From assembly GCA_024364805.1 (NCBI GenBank), contig CM044493.1:84009333-84040120 (forward strand): 30,788 nucleotides of DNA, given 5' to 3'. The notes under the pieces were generated by a model. It was given only the letters and a program-made list of their open reading frames with translations. It was not told where the DNA came from and did no database searches. The stretch is from Euprymna scolopes. Its lineage: Eukaryota; Mollusca; Cephalopoda; Sepiida; Sepiolidae. Each line of letters starts with the position of its first letter. The first letter of the stretch is position 1. Both the position numbers and the translations under genes were made by a program. Shown in pieces: positions 1-11,094 of this stretch.

Positions 1-31
<31 letters not shown>

Positions 32-696
32 GTTATAAAGAAATACATTTTATGTATCGATTTTTAGTTTTTATCAATATATGAGTAAAGCTTGATCATA
101 AGTTATATGGCGATTGAGCGACACAGTCTTCCACGTTTCATCCTCATATGAAAATGTTATCATCGTACTTGTCATAATACGCATCAGTAATTAAATTTAG
201 TTTATCCCATTGATTAATTTTAGTACTATCATAGTGTTCTTCAACTTGCGGGTTTCAATCTAACCATCTCATCCCTTATACTCAAGTCGTTCATAGTTTC
301 GTAAACTAGTGATAAAATAGTATAGAAATATGTAGTATAATATATTATTAATTAATAACTAGTGGGACCTGTGGAAATTCCACAGCTGACTCTTTCATAT
401 GCAATATATTTATGTTGGCATTCTGTGGATGTTCAGCGTAAATGGAGACGCCCTGATATTATTGTAGCTCTTTTGTTAAAACTGCAAAAGTATTTATCTA
501 GGCTAATAGAGCCCGGTCATAAAATACATCTAAATATGATATTTTAATGCATGCAGATTTCGCATATATACTCTATATATAGAGTCAATTTTATATCGAT
601 TCTTATATAATATAAAGTGTGATTTCAAAAATAAACAATAATATATCCATATGATTTGGGTGTATCAGGTTAAATTGAAACCAAAACTTATGAAGA

Positions 697-727
<31 letters not shown>

Positions 728-1245
728 GAGCTCCGTCAGCTATAATCAAAACCGAAACCAAAACTTAAGAAAAATTCTTTGTAAAAATCATTTATTACAA
801 GAAATGGAAGTACATAACAATTAAACGACCCGGATGTAAGCGTGACACAGAAAATAACAATATCGTATTAATATATAGTTAATATCATTTTTTTTTACTT
901 GTTTTTTTTTATTACACGCGTTTAACTTCCTTCATATCCTTTATCATCATTCTTTTTTATACTCTTAAAGTTTTTAAACATTGAAATCAAAATGTGTTTT
1001 TCAATATACAACAAATAATAGTTAATTAATTAAATCTCCTTTCTCAAATGCAATATGCAAATACCAGGAAGTCTCCTCGGAAGTGCTGCTAGGTCGGCAG
1101 GCCAAGAGAAGGCTCAAGGCGTTTTCACGTTTTTTTTTTATCCATCCCCAAAATCTTTATATTTATTTGTTTTGTTTTTTTTACTTTGTTTCATTTTTAT
1201 TTGTTTTTATTTTTTGTCTTCTCTTTTATGCCTCATTATTTTTAG
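1..1245 (+). other. Intron upstream of exon A
   Basis: AT-rich sequence with a (TA)n run at 1-28, another at 698-722 and one copy of an unclassified dispersed repeat at about 500-770. Short open frames at 362-547 and 1055-1249 show no protein I recognise; the second consists mostly of T-rich intron leading to exon A. The slightly GC-richer patch at 1055-1125 is not explained. Confidence 0.55.
500..770 (+). repeat. Dispersed repeat R1, copy 1
   Basis: Shares two blocks with copies at 10215-10405 and 29108-29260. The first block reads TAAAATACATCTAAATATGA, followed by TATTTTAAT. The second, after about 150 bases, reads CAGCTATAATCAAAACCGAA. The interior here is interrupted by a (TA)n run at 698-722. 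The family is not recognised; it may be a 3' part of a LINE or a SINE. Confidence 0.5.
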
Positions 1246-1330
1246 GTAATGCATTCGCGCAAATTTCTCCGGTCAGGTACAACTGTCGGAAGTTTCAAGC
1301 TAGATGTTGCAACAGTTTATTTATCAACTG
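1246..1330 (+). CDS. OTOF: Otoferlin-like ferlin, alternative exon A (C2B end / FerI start)
   Basis: An 85-bp internal exon of a ferlin, a large tail-anchored protein with many C2 domains; otoferlin acts as a calcium sensor in synaptic vesicle fusion. The acceptor AG is at 1244-1245 after about 115 bases of T-rich DNA, and the donor is G|GTATAT at 1330/1331. Translation starts in phase 0 and leaves one base, so 28 codons plus 1. The peptide begins VMHSRKFLRSGTTV and continues with GSFKLDVATVY. From memory, vertebrate otoferlin has VxHSxxLLRSGTxVGSFKxDVGTVY here, just before HQFHHKW. By family knowledge this is the last third of C2B, with top loop 3 between its strands, and the first residues of FerI (GTVY). 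The split codon completed by exon C would be Asp. Of the two alternatives this is closer to the vertebrate form. Neighbouring exons upstream are outside the window. The symbol rests on motif recall; another ferlin paralogue is possible but less likely. Confidence 0.82.
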
Positions 1331-1494
1331 GTATATACACGTATAAATACAGTATAAATATATTAAATACATACATACATACAGACAGATATATATGTAT
1401 ATAGATATAATTATGTGCGTATAGTATAAAAGAAATCAAATTTTCAACGGAAATGAAATGGTTAATATATGGAATGAGTTCTTGTTTTTATTGG

Positions 1495-1645
1495 AGGGGG
1501 AGCTGAGGGTTATCTTCCTTGCAGGATGGTTAGTCATGTGTTCGGTGTAAATTTGATGAAAGTGTTTCTATGGAACAAATTGGATTCGAACATGCTTTTT
1601 CAGTTTGTGTCGTTAACCTCTTAACCACTGTAAGAAAAGCACACA
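1495..1645 (-). mobile_element. tRNA-derived SINE, copy 1
   Basis: Read on the minus strand, a tRNA-like head (AGTGGTTAAGAGGTTAACG, then B-box-like GTTCGAATCC) is followed by a body TTTGTTCCATAGAAACACTT, then TCATCAAA. The body aligns with the copy at 25596-25742 through to CTAACCATCCTGCAAGG / CTAACCTCCTGGAGAGG, and its first part with the copy at 2800-2957. This shared head plus body supports one SINE family. No intact target duplication was identified. Confidence 0.55.
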
Positions 1646-1741
1646 AATTAGAAATATTGACGCAGAAACATGTTTAAAACATTCAGGAACTCTGATATTT
1701 CCATTTGAATAATCTTTAAAAAAAAAAAAAAGAAATTCACT

Positions 1742-1827
1742 ATGATGACTCATCGGGTACATTTGACATTTGACGGTAAGTGTTCGTTAATGGATCAGGA
1801 GACCAGAGTTCAATTCTCAGTTGAGTC
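1742..1827 (+). pseudogene. Possible degraded tRNA-like sequence
   Basis: About 85 nt with 7-base ends that pair (ATGACTC with GAGTCAT) and a T-arm-like GAGTTCAATTCTC before the 3' end. A run of T follows. The A box is poor and no convincing anticodon arm is seen, so it is more likely a SINE head than a tRNA gene. Confidence 0.25.
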
Positions 1828-2249
1828 ATAGAATTTTTTTTTTTAATAGTACTTTATATCACACAAAATTAAAAGAAGAGGTTCAAGGTCAAGTAGAATA
1901 ATTCTGAAGTGGAGTGGCGCCCTTTCCTACACCTAGGACTAGCAGCTAATGAAGGAGAGCCTTCAGGTCGCCCTCGACTATAGTTGGCAATGTAGCTTAG
2001 CTGGTTCCAATTGAAATAATAAAGTTCATAAACATTTTAAACATGTTTTTGGGTCAATATTTTTAATTAGTTTGTTTCATGCCTATCAACTCATTCCTCA
2101 TACTATTTCATTTGTATATTTCATTGCATAAGGTAAACATTCTGTGCCTGTTTGATTTGTTGGTCTTTTTTTTACTTAATTTCTAACAAACTTATCTAAG
2201 TCAGGCTGTAAAGCAAAGTCGAAAACTTTTCCCAAAGTCTTGTTGTTGC

Positions 2250-2605
2250 CTCTTAATGTTACCTTTGATTCTCCAGCGATCGACTAACTTTACTCATCGT
2301 TTGACAGAATCAAATATATGCTTATTATATGATCAAATATGGAAAGTACAAATGTATAAAAGTGATATCTGGCCAAGGAGGGTTGAGGACATGCGTTGCA
2401 TGGATAGAAATCTTATGAGAATGATACAATGGATATGTGCTGTGAATCTAAAAGACATGCTTAGATCTGATGATGTCAGAAAACAATTATATCTCAACAG
2501 TATAGGAAGATAAATTGATATAGCAGGATCAGTTGGCCGTGGAAAGGAAAATAAAATATGCAAGGAAATGATAGAGCACATTTTTGGGGATCAAAAATAA
2601 CTGGT
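2250..2605 (+). mobile_element. LINE relic: C-terminal reverse transcriptase fragment
   Basis: The plus-strand translation contains WPRRVEDMRCMDRNLMRMIQ, then WICAVNLKDMLRSDDVRKQL. This is the common animal LINE pattern ETWPLxVEDxRRLERxEMRMIRWxCGVxLxDRxxSxELRxxL, found downstream of the reverse-transcriptase core in RTE-like elements. The open frame ends at 2513; weak similarity continues to about 2600. No start, no catalytic YADD and no 3' tail are seen, so it is a short dead fragment inside the A-B intron. Confidence 0.6.
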
Positions 2606-2799
2606 CAGATATAAGTTAGTATGGAAATCAATTTCTAAAAGCCGTCCAACACATGTCAGTATTTAAAACGGGCGTTATACAGATGATAATGATGGTTATT
2701 ATTGTTTTTGCTGTTGAGTATCATTCGTTCTATTTCGTAAGAATCAGTTTATTTCCATTGGCATTCGTTTCCCCTGATATCTTTCTAGTTAGAACATTT

Positions 2800-2957
2800 T
2801 CTAGAAAGGCATCGGATACTTACGGGAGGGACCATGTGAACGTTGCCAACAACACCAAGTTAAAGCGTATCTGTGGAACAAGTTAAATTCGAACTAGGCA
2901 CACCCAGGTTGTTAGTCCATGTCAGTAACCACTTGATCACTATCACCTCCATCCTGC
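2800..2957 (-). mobile_element. tRNA-derived SINE, copy 3
   Basis: On the minus strand the head reads GGTGATAGTGATCAAGTGG (A-box region), then CCTAGTTCGAATTTAAC (B-box region), then TTGTTCCACAGATACGCTTT, which is the family body. The tail diverges from the other two copies after that point. Confidence 0.5.
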
Positions 2958-3165
2958 TCCTAATGATGATGATGATGAAAATTTGGGATTAGGAAACGTT
3001 GGAAACAGACCCCTCCACTTTGGTACAAATGGATACCATCCTTGCTAGGAATAACTGGAAAGAAACTGATATCCTGTCATAGGTTTTCTCAGGACTTCCA
3101 TTCCCCTTAATGCTTCTGTGGTATTGTCGTTACTAATTTCTATTAATGCCTAACTGTCCATTGAA

Positions 3166-3420
3166 CAAATAGCATAATACTTAGTTCACTGCGCCTTATA
3201 ACAAAAGTCCATACGAAATATCAACTAGATGGGTCCAGTTGATTCCGGGCAAATTTCTAATGTAAATGTGGCATTGGGGTGAAGAATTTCTTCTAATCTT
3301 TAACTGTGCACAAACTATATATCAAAACACTTAGTTTGCTCCACATTATCATAACAAAAGTCCATACAAAATTTTAGCCAGATTGTCTCAGTAGTTTCAG
3401 AAAAAGTGGAAGCGACAGAC
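3166..3420 (+). repeat. Internally duplicated repeat, possible LINE 3' end
   Basis: Two direct copies about 160 bases apart share the phrases ACTTAGTT(C/T) and ATAACAAAAGTCCATAC (near 3180-3215 and 3330-3370). The second copy ends with CAGTAGTTTCAGAAAAAGTG, then GAAGCGACAGACAG, a phrase I associate with 3' untranslated ends of molluscan LINEs. The family is not determined. Confidence 0.35.
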
Positions 3421-4237
3421 AGTCTAAGAAAAATATAATACAGGTATTTTTTTATCTATAGTTTAAGTATTTTTCATATAATTTTTCAGAAAATTATTAA
3501 TTTAATTGCAGTCAGATTGAGATATTTTTGTAATATTTTTTAAACACTGGTCCGCAGATCAAATTAAGGCACGAACTGTTTACTTTATTTAGTGAAAACT
3601 GTTTTAAAAACCAAATGCAGCCAAACTACATATAATTATATGCATATACATGTATGAATACATACAAATTTACATTTTCCTTTGTTAGTTGCTCCTTTTT
3701 GTTGTTTTTTTCTTTTCCATTCCTTCTTTTCTTTTTTCCTTTTTCTTTTTTTTTTTTAATCTTAAAAAATACCTTTTTTAAGTTTTGTCTCGATACTCCC
3801 GCCATGGAAACTCGCGAAATGTCTTGCTCTCTCCCTCTTCCTCTATTGCCTTTTTGTTGCATTTTTGCTTGACGTTTTGTGGAAAAACAGCGAAGCAAAA
3901 ATGTCCAGACATCTTGACAGCTAAAACTTGAGCACATTTTTGTACTTGTGTATCTTTCTTCAAAAAAAAAATGATAATAAAATCTATGAAAACTTCTGGC
4001 ATATTTCAAAATGGTTGCTTCAACTCTTTGGTCATACACAAAAAAAAATGTTTCCCCGTTTTTTTTATAATTATAAAAATTTTAAATTACCCTTAATAAT
4101 AAAAACAAAAAGCAGATATACCGGATCCACCATAAGTAAGTATTTAATTTAATTTCAACTTTCAAATAAGTAATAAAAAAAGGATGCTGTGTCCATATCC
4201 GATACTAAAATATGAAGAATATAAAAAAAGAAGTTTT

Positions 4238-4340
4238 TTTTTAATGCAAATTTAAAAAAAAAAATGCAAATTAAAAATAATACAAATTAAAAAAAAATGC
4301 AAATTAAAAATAAGCAAATTAAAAAAAAATGCAAATTAAA
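4238..4340 (+). repeat. ATGCAAAT-containing short tandem array
   Basis: Four perfect ATGCAAAT octamers and two near misses (TACAAAT, AGCAAAT) are spaced by A-rich linkers over about 100 bases. ATGCAAAT is the classical POU/octamer site, but here it lies inside a simple A-rich minisatellite, so binding is only a possibility. Confidence 0.6.
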
Positions 4341-4464
4341 GATTATCCAAAAGAATTTTAGCCTGATATGTGCACTGCTAAAAATATTTTTATGAATAAA
4401 TATTAATTATTTTTTTACCTACCAACATTAGCGTTTCATGCTTAGGTAATCATCAGTTTAGTAA

Positions 4465-4560
4465 GTGATAATTACTGCTGACCAAAGGATTCGAATCCAG
4501 TCACAAATTCAGCTTTGATCCTGTAGCCTGGTGCTCAATCACTCGGCCACCAAAAATTAC
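4465..4560 (-). mobile_element. tRNA-like SINE head, different family
   Basis: On the minus strand the sequence GGTGGCCGAGTGATTGAGCA is a good Pol III A box of Leu/Ser tRNA type, and GGATTCGAATCC about 45 bases downstream is a near-perfect B box. The tail differs from the other three SINE copies. The fold is too degraded for a working tRNA gene. Confidence 0.5.
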
Positions 4561-5019
4561 CATAGGAAAGAAAATTGAATTAAATTCTATATATAATGCC
4601 GAGGCAAGCAAACAAATACGGAAATTAGTCAATGTTTAACATCAGATGCTGGAACATTGCATTATGCTAAAGATGACAGCTTATTAGGATTCGCCATAAG
4701 TAACTATATAATTTTATTTCCGCATAATAAACAGAACATGGAAGAAATCTGCAACTGCAATATAGAAAAAAACAAAGAGTACATATGTAACGTTAAACTC
4801 ACTTTAACATATAGACACAGACGCGAGGAAACCAAGACAACGGAATAACTCCATTCGCTTTTTTTCGTTGAAACAAGATATCTATTTCCAGGTATTTCCT
4901 GAATAACGCCTTGTCTCTTGTTTAAACCTGTCGCTCTCGGTCCATGCGTTTAACACGTATATCTCTGTCCTCTCTCTAACGTGATTATTGATCTGTGTTC
5001 TTTTGTTTAGAATCTTTTC

Positions 5020-6825
5020 CTTTCTTCATTGCCGCACCTCGCACACGGCTTGGTCATTTGCAGCTGCCATATGTGCTTCGCACTCTGTTATAAATATTAA
5101 AACATTTATTGAAGCACCATGCTTTCTCGTCAGCATCAGAAAAGGCCAAACTCTTTGCCAAGAACTTTGCAGCTAATTCTACCCTTTGCAACCAAGGCCG
5201 CCAATCCCCAATATTTCCTCCTGTATCAGAAAACACGCTATGTGATATACAAATATCTGTACGTGATGTTCTCAAGCTAATCAAAAACCTTGATTCCAGT
5301 AAAGCAACCAGCTCTGACGGTATTCCAATTATAGTACTCAAAAAACTTCAACCAGAACTAGCGCCCATACTTACAAAACTGTTTAAACGTTGTCTTAAGG
5401 AGAATTGCTTCCCATCACCCTAGAAAATCTAATCAGTATGCCCTGTATTTAAGAATTCAGGTGATCGCTCATCCCCCTCTCAGTACAGGCCAATAAGTCT
5501 CCTGTGCGTCATGAGTAAGTTGCTGGAATCTATGTTAAATAGAGAAGTAATCAACCATCTCAGCAAAAATAATCTTCTTAGTGACACACAATATGGTTTC
5601 CGTTCTGCTAGATCTACAGCAGATGTGCTTACAGTTCTATTTCATAGGATTAACGTATCTCTCGACAGAAGCCACCTTTCTAGGGCAATTGCTCTTGACA
5701 TATCAAAAGTTTTGATAGGGTATGGTATAAAGGTTTACTTCACAAGATCTCCAGCTATGGTATAACTGGAAATGTCTTCTCGGTTATTAAATCATTTCTC
5801 TCTGATAGGTTCATAAGAGTAGTAGTTGATCGGCAAAATTAAAAGCTCACAGTATTACTGCTGGAGTCCCTCAGGGGTCCATCCTGGGCCCAACTTTCTT
5901 CCTGATCTACATTAATGATCTTCCAAATCACATCCTTGCATCATTTGTAGACATTTATGCTGATGACACTACCATCTATGGTAGCACATCTAAGACTATA
6001 AACGATCAAGTTCTCTCCAATTCTCTTTCCTCTGATCTTGAGCACGTGGTACAATGGGGAAAGAGGTGGCTGGTTACTTTTAATGCATCAAAAACTAAGC
6101 TGCTATCTTTACATCATCAACGTTCTGGTCCCCATCTGGCATCAATTGAAATGAATAGCTTTCATCTTGTGTAGGCCTCATGTTTTGACAAGTTTCTGGG
6201 CTTGACCTTTACGCCTGATCTTAAATGGAACACGTACAAGGCCGCTGGAAAAATGGTCTGATCCTTCTATCGATCCAGTAGATATCTCACTGCTGATGCA
6301 ATTCTCTATCTATATAAGAGACAGGTACGTCCAAGGATGGAGTACTGTTGCCACATATGGGCAGGAGCCGCTAGAAAGGACTTGTCTTGCCTTGATAGAG
6401 TTCAAAATAGACTTTGTAGCCTCATAGAAGATGTCCTTTTCTCTTCTCTGCAACCTCTATCTCACAGAAGAGATGTTGCGAGTTTGTCTCTGCTTTATCG
6501 TTATTTTCGTGGAAAGTGCTCGACTGAGCTTCAATCTATGGTCCCCCCTCACCAAACTTTCACAAGAAACACTCATCTAGCTGAAAACACTATCAATAAT
6601 TCCTCCCACTCTTTATCTGTGCCTAAACCTAAACGTAGATTCCATGAACAAAGCTTCTTTCTTAGAACCGCACGCCTATGGAATTGTCTTCCGTTTTCCT
6701 GGTTTCCAGCTGACTACAATATAGTTGTCTTCAAGTTCAATGTAAACAAGTTCCTGATTTTATTTCTTTTTCTGTATAAGTTTTTAAAATGTGCAAATTA
6801 ATATCTATATATAAATATATACTCG
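5020..6825 (+). mobile_element. CR1/Jockey-group LINE, 5'-truncated and dead
   Basis: A non-LTR retrotransposon copying itself by target-primed reverse transcription; only the second half of ORF2 remains. Seen in order: the N-terminal RT region (LIKNLDSSKATSSDGIP, near 5277-5327), QYRPISLL at about 5481, GFRSARST at about 5595, ITAGVPQGSILGP at about 5848-5890, the catalytic box YADDTTIY at 5956, the post-RT segment PRMEYCCHIWAGA at about 6331, and the C-terminal RTARLWNCLPFSWFP at about 6670. The frame ends at 6801, followed by an ATATCTATATATAA tail. It is broken by in-frame stops just after 5420 and near 6174 and 6260, and by frame shifts near 5715 and 5840. The endonuclease and ORF1 are absent. 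The clade is judged from motif wording only; L2 or another CR1 relative is possible. Confidence 0.85.
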
Positions 6826-7270
6826 GTCTTGCCCGAAATGCAGTGAAGTCATTTTAGTTTTTAATTTCATATTTCCCAGTTAAAAATATGAGTTATTCCC
6901 CTCGCTGTTTTTGTTTGTATTTCGATCATAATTATAAAATATTTCCATATCTTAATTTGCTCGGACTGACGCCTTTTTTTAATGAATTGTAGTGAAGTGT
7001 TATGGTAATAATAACAATGCAGCATTAACACATGAAAATTGGCTAGTTAGAATCAAATTTTGATCCGTTTTCTTAAATGCTATTCAAATTTTGATTATTC
7101 AATTTCGCAAGGTAATTTTTTATGTAAGAAGAATAATTAGAGAAAGACGTGCAACATGTGTTTTACTATGTTTACTGGTCTGGTAAGAGTTGTTTGACTT
7201 AGAGACACGTTTATAGTTACTGAAAAGGTTTGAATGTCTTGGAGACGACCTTACCCATAACAGTTCTTTG

Positions 7271-7272
<2 letters not shown>

Positions 7273-7302
<30 letters not shown>
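7273..7302 (+). repeat. (TTTA)n microsatellite
   Basis: About seven copies of the tetranucleotide TTTA. Confidence 0.9.
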
Positions 7303-7849
7303 GCCATTTTGTAGGAACTTTGATATTTAAAATATATAATTTGAATCTCGAAAAAATATAATTTGAATTATAAATATGTTTTCTTAATGCTTTATAACTT
7401 GTCAAAAGTCTTTTTCCCTTTGTATATGGCAAAAAAGTTGAAGTCACCATTTGTAATTATCAATGAATGGCTTGGTCTTATTTATTGTCTTTTGTTTGAT
7501 CTTTGTATTTGTATTAGTTACTCGTTTTTACTTGTACACATATAAAAAGAAATTTTTTACAAAAACTACAGATTACTGGTTTGTAATATTTCTTAAAAAT
7601 TTGTTCCCTGTGCATATTTTATTGGTGTTCATGGCTTTTTTTGTCTCTATTTTTTTTATGAAAATGTTTTCCTTTATTTTTAATGGGAAGGTATGTGCCT
7701 TGAAACATCATTCTTTTCTTTTCGAATACAAAGGTATTCGTCTTGATACCTCTACAAATATAAAAGTCTATTTAAAATATAATTCTTATATGAAAGTATT
7801 TGCCTAAAGATATGAATATAAAGTATAGTTTAGAAATATTTTCTTCGTA

Positions 7850-8155
7850 GAAAGGCATTTTTCGCAAGACATCGACTAATATACTCCACTTAAACATTTT
7901 TAATAGGCATTTGCATTAATACTTTTAAGAATAGAAAGGCAGTTTCTGTAAAATTTGTTAAAATGGAATGCGTTTGCCATAATAATTTTTAAATAAATGG
8001 ATTTGTTTTTATACATTTAAGATTGGAAGAAATTTGTCATAATTTCAAAATATAAAGACATTTTTCATAATTTTTTTTTTTAAGGCATTTGTTATAATAA
8101 TTTTTTTAATAGTCAGGCATCTGCCTTAATACTTTTATGATTAGAAGGAACATGC
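7850..8155 (+). repeat. Degenerate tandem repeat around AGGCATTTG
   Basis: The phrase (A)GGCATTTG/GGCATCTG with following TTAATACTTTTAAGA or CATAATAATTTTT recurs about every 40-70 bases, for example near 7855, 7908, 7938, 8083 and 8117. The copies are too decayed to define a clean monomer. Confidence 0.4.
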
Positions 8156-8260
8156 TGGATTGTCAATTTTTATCAACATGAATTTTTATTTATCATATGC
8201 GAAACTGATAAAACGAGGAACGTTTGATTTATTTTTATTTTATTTTCACGGGGGGGGGGT

Positions 8261-8615
8261 TCTTGTAAGGTAATATTAGATATTCCCTTTTAAAAATATA
8301 TTTTAATGATCCAAACAAAATTTGCAATTATTCACTTTTATTTACGGGTTAAATTAAACTTAGGCTGTTAGGTTTTCATCCAATGGTTTCTTAAAGAAAA
8401 AATATATAATAGATATCCCTAATATATTTTTTTTTTTTGCTTTGTTTTCTTTTCTCGTAAGGTAACATTAAATATTCTTCTTTTTTTTTAAAATATTTTA
8501 ATGAATTAAAATGTATTTTGAAATTATTCACTTTTATTTACGGATTAAATTAAACTTAGGCTGTTAGGTTTTCATCCAATGGTTTTTTAAAGTAAAAATA
8601 TATAATAGATAATAA
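8261..8615 (+). repeat. Direct tandem duplication of about 165 bp
   Basis: The blocks 8261-8420 and 8453-8615 are colinear, offset by about 192-196 bases. Both read TC(T/C)TGTAAGG-like at the start, then TTCACTTTTATTTACGG, TTAAATTAAACTTAGGCTGT and TAGGTTTTCATCCAATGG. Homopolymer tracts differ between them. Confidence 0.7.
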
Positions 8616-9149
8616 AAACGATTTTTATCTACATAGATAGTAAGCAAGATATCATTTTCGTAATAATAAACACAATAATCGAATCGATTATTGAATTTGG
8701 TAATTATTTGAATGTGTTATAGAATATTTCGATGCAGACAATGATGCTTATTGTATCTTTCAAACTCTAGATAGCAAAATAAAATGCAGAGTGACTGTAT
8801 ATAACTTAGCAGCCATAAAAAATACCAATTATCTTTTTAATTAATTAAATTTTAGAGATCAGTTCTCCCATAGCCATAATCTCTTAGGTGCATTTTATAA
8901 ATAAACAGTTGTATTGTTTTTATTTTCGATTTTCAAACTTTATTTAATACAGGATGCATAGTGCTTCCTCTCACCTTCTCCAAACCAACTACATTTATAC
9001 TAAGAAACTACGTGAAAAGGGAGACAGATGAAAGCGGACTGATAAGTGTACAAAATTGTGTAGAAGACACAAAAAAAATTGAGAAAACTACAAAACTCGG
9101 TACACAAATTTTTGATCATCACAGCAAGAAACACCGTCAAGATGAACAA

Positions 9150-9530
9150 TATTGGAAACGGTGAAACCAGAAACAAAAAGATAAGAAAAGTGGGACAAGA
9201 TAGGACGATTTATAGGAATAACAAGAGAAGAGAATCACGAAAACGCCTGGACATGGCTAAGAAAAGGACGCATGAACAGGGAAACAGAATCTCTTCTAAC
9301 TGCTACACAGACCAAAGTGATTAAAACTAATCAAATTAAAACAAAGTTAGATAAAACACAGTAAATAATAAAAATAGCCAATGTAGACTCTGTGGACAAA
9401 ATGACGAAACGGTACACCACATAATTAAATGCAGCAAACTAGCACAAAAATATTGCAAGAACAAATATGATTTCGTGGGAAAAGCAGTACACTGGGAACT
9501 CTGTAAACGCATTTGGTCTGTGGTAATATC
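9150..9530 (+). mobile_element. LINE relic: C-terminal CCHC zinc-finger end
   Basis: Translation at 9236-9358 gives HENAWTWLRKGRMNRETESL. After a stop and a frame shift near 9360 it continues at 9382 with CRLCGQNDETVHHIIKC and then KLAQKYC and VHWELCK. The CRLC motif is C-x2-C-x7-H-x4-C, the zinc finger downstream of the reverse transcriptase in several non-LTR clades (R2, R4 and L1-like). The pairing of WLRKG, a finger and HWELCK is a phrase I know from invertebrate LINE proteins. No RT core or 3' tail is seen. Sequence from about 8960 may belong to the same relic. Confidence 0.6.
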
Positions 9531-10214
9531 CCTTATGTCCCTCTAGCTTCTGTCTGTTGCGTACAAACTTCTCCCATTTGTTTGCTTCCGGCTCATTTTT
9601 GCTCTTCCTCTTCTTCCCTATACGAAGTCAACTAAAGCATTTTATCAGTAAATCTCTCTAGAGCCAATCTTGTATCATATTCGAATCAACATAGACATCG
9701 TTTGCAGATTATAGGCGATACTACTTCTTGGTTAGTGCAGTTTCTGACTTCTTGATTGGTCGGTCACTGACTTCATTTGATTCCTAGAATCCTTCTAAGA
9801 CACTTGGAATCAAACGCGCCTGAATTCTTCTCGTGGCTGATTTTGAGCTGCAACGTTTCACTTTCATATATCAGTGTGGACAAAACGTTGATTATCGGAT
9901 GTTGTATTCAGGCGTCAAGAAAACAAAAATTTGGTGGATAAGTCAAGCATAGGTACAATTGCTTTTTTTAATCAAATATATTTGTTTATTTAATGGAATT
10001 TTTTCCAAATAAGGCATGGAGCCACTAGATGTAAGAAGCTAAAAACAATCGCCTCAAGGTCAGAAACTAACAATAAGTGCTAGACATATTCCAAATCACA
10101 TGAAAACTAAAGAACAAAATAAAGCGAGAATTATAAGGTTGCTAATAGCAAATGCAAGGTAAATTTATACTCTTCATATTGATTACAGAAAGAATTGTGA
10201 AATTTATTAATGAT

Positions 10215-10405
10215 TAACAGGGGGGCACCCAGCCTTGCCCGGCCGTAAAATATGCTTAAATATATTTTAATTCGTGCAAAATTCATATTTATTATTTCAG
10301 AGCCAATCATATATTGAATATTATATATATAATATGGAATTTCAAAGTTTAAAGAAAAAATGAGTCGGGTGCCATCAGCTAGAATCCAAACCAAAACATT
10401 TAGTG
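10215..10405 (+). repeat. Dispersed repeat R1, copy 2
   Basis: Begins with a GC-rich head, GGGGGCACCCAGCCTTGCCC, then GGCCGTAAAATATGCTTAAA and, about 120 bases on, CATCAGCTAGAATCCAAACC. The same order of blocks is seen at 500-770 and 29108-29260. The best-preserved head of the three copies is here. Confidence 0.5.
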
Positions 10406-10544
10406 TTCCAGCTTTGCTCTCTCATTTAGTGCTGCTCCAACTGCATTCTTTACATTTTGAGCTAATCCGGCAGATAGATAAGAAAGATATATAAAATTAA
10501 ACCACTTCTAGCTAGCATTGAATTTGTGCGTGCACAAATGCAAT

Positions 10545-10603
10545 AGAAATATGTCGCCAAGTTAAAATGAACATTTTGCATTTCAACTTGCGGACATATT
10601 TCT
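10545..10603. repeat. Short palindrome, 25-bp arms
   Basis: The arm 10545-10569 (AGAAATATGTCGCCAAGTTA, then AAATG) pairs with 10579-10603 with three mismatches and a 9-base loop. It could be the remains of a foldback element; a hairpin RNA is possible but nothing shows expression. Confidence 0.55.
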
Positions 10604-11094
10604 GTACGCGTTATTCATCCATCCAAACAAAGATTTTACTTGTGATAAACCATCTTTGGTGCATGATTACTATTTTCTGTTAATTCCAGTGTTATGTGAT
10701 CAGCAGTTTAAAAGATTATCGGATAAATATTTACACACAAGCACACCCATACAAACATCTAGTGTTTTATTTATATAGATTTCATGGGTGGCCTTTTGGG
10801 GAAGTTGCATTGTAATACTACATGTGTCAGCCATGTTGTGTGTCTTTATATTAAACTGCAGCAGCATAAACTGATCTCTATTTTAACAAATGAACAAATT
10901 TTACGTTTGATGTGTCGCAAGGCGATTACCTCCCCTTGGATTTCTTTTCTTTATTTTTTTAATCTCTCTTGTTTACTAAACTTGCTTTTCAGCTGCATGA
11001 AATTAGCATGATCAACTTCTTTACAGCTTCACATAAACTTTGAATATTCAATCTATTTGCAAAACATTTATTTCAGTCTCTTCCTTCCATATTT

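Noticed and set aside
1055-1125. A small extra ferlin exon upstream of exon A
   Set aside because: The patch is GC-richer and contains AG/GT dinucleotides, but its translation in any frame does not match the expected C2B sequence.
1742-1827. Functional tRNA gene
   Set aside because: The ends pair and a T arm is visible, but the A box and anticodon arm are poor.
3626-4152. 137-residue minus-strand frame and its plus-strand partners
   Set aside because: The residues are low-complexity Lys/Phe runs from A- and T-rich DNA, with no domain recognised.
6337-6801. 154-residue open frame as a possible host gene
   Set aside because: It is the C-terminal part of the CR1/Jockey-type LINE (RTARLWNCLPFSWFP and related phrases), continuous with the broken reverse transcriptase upstream.
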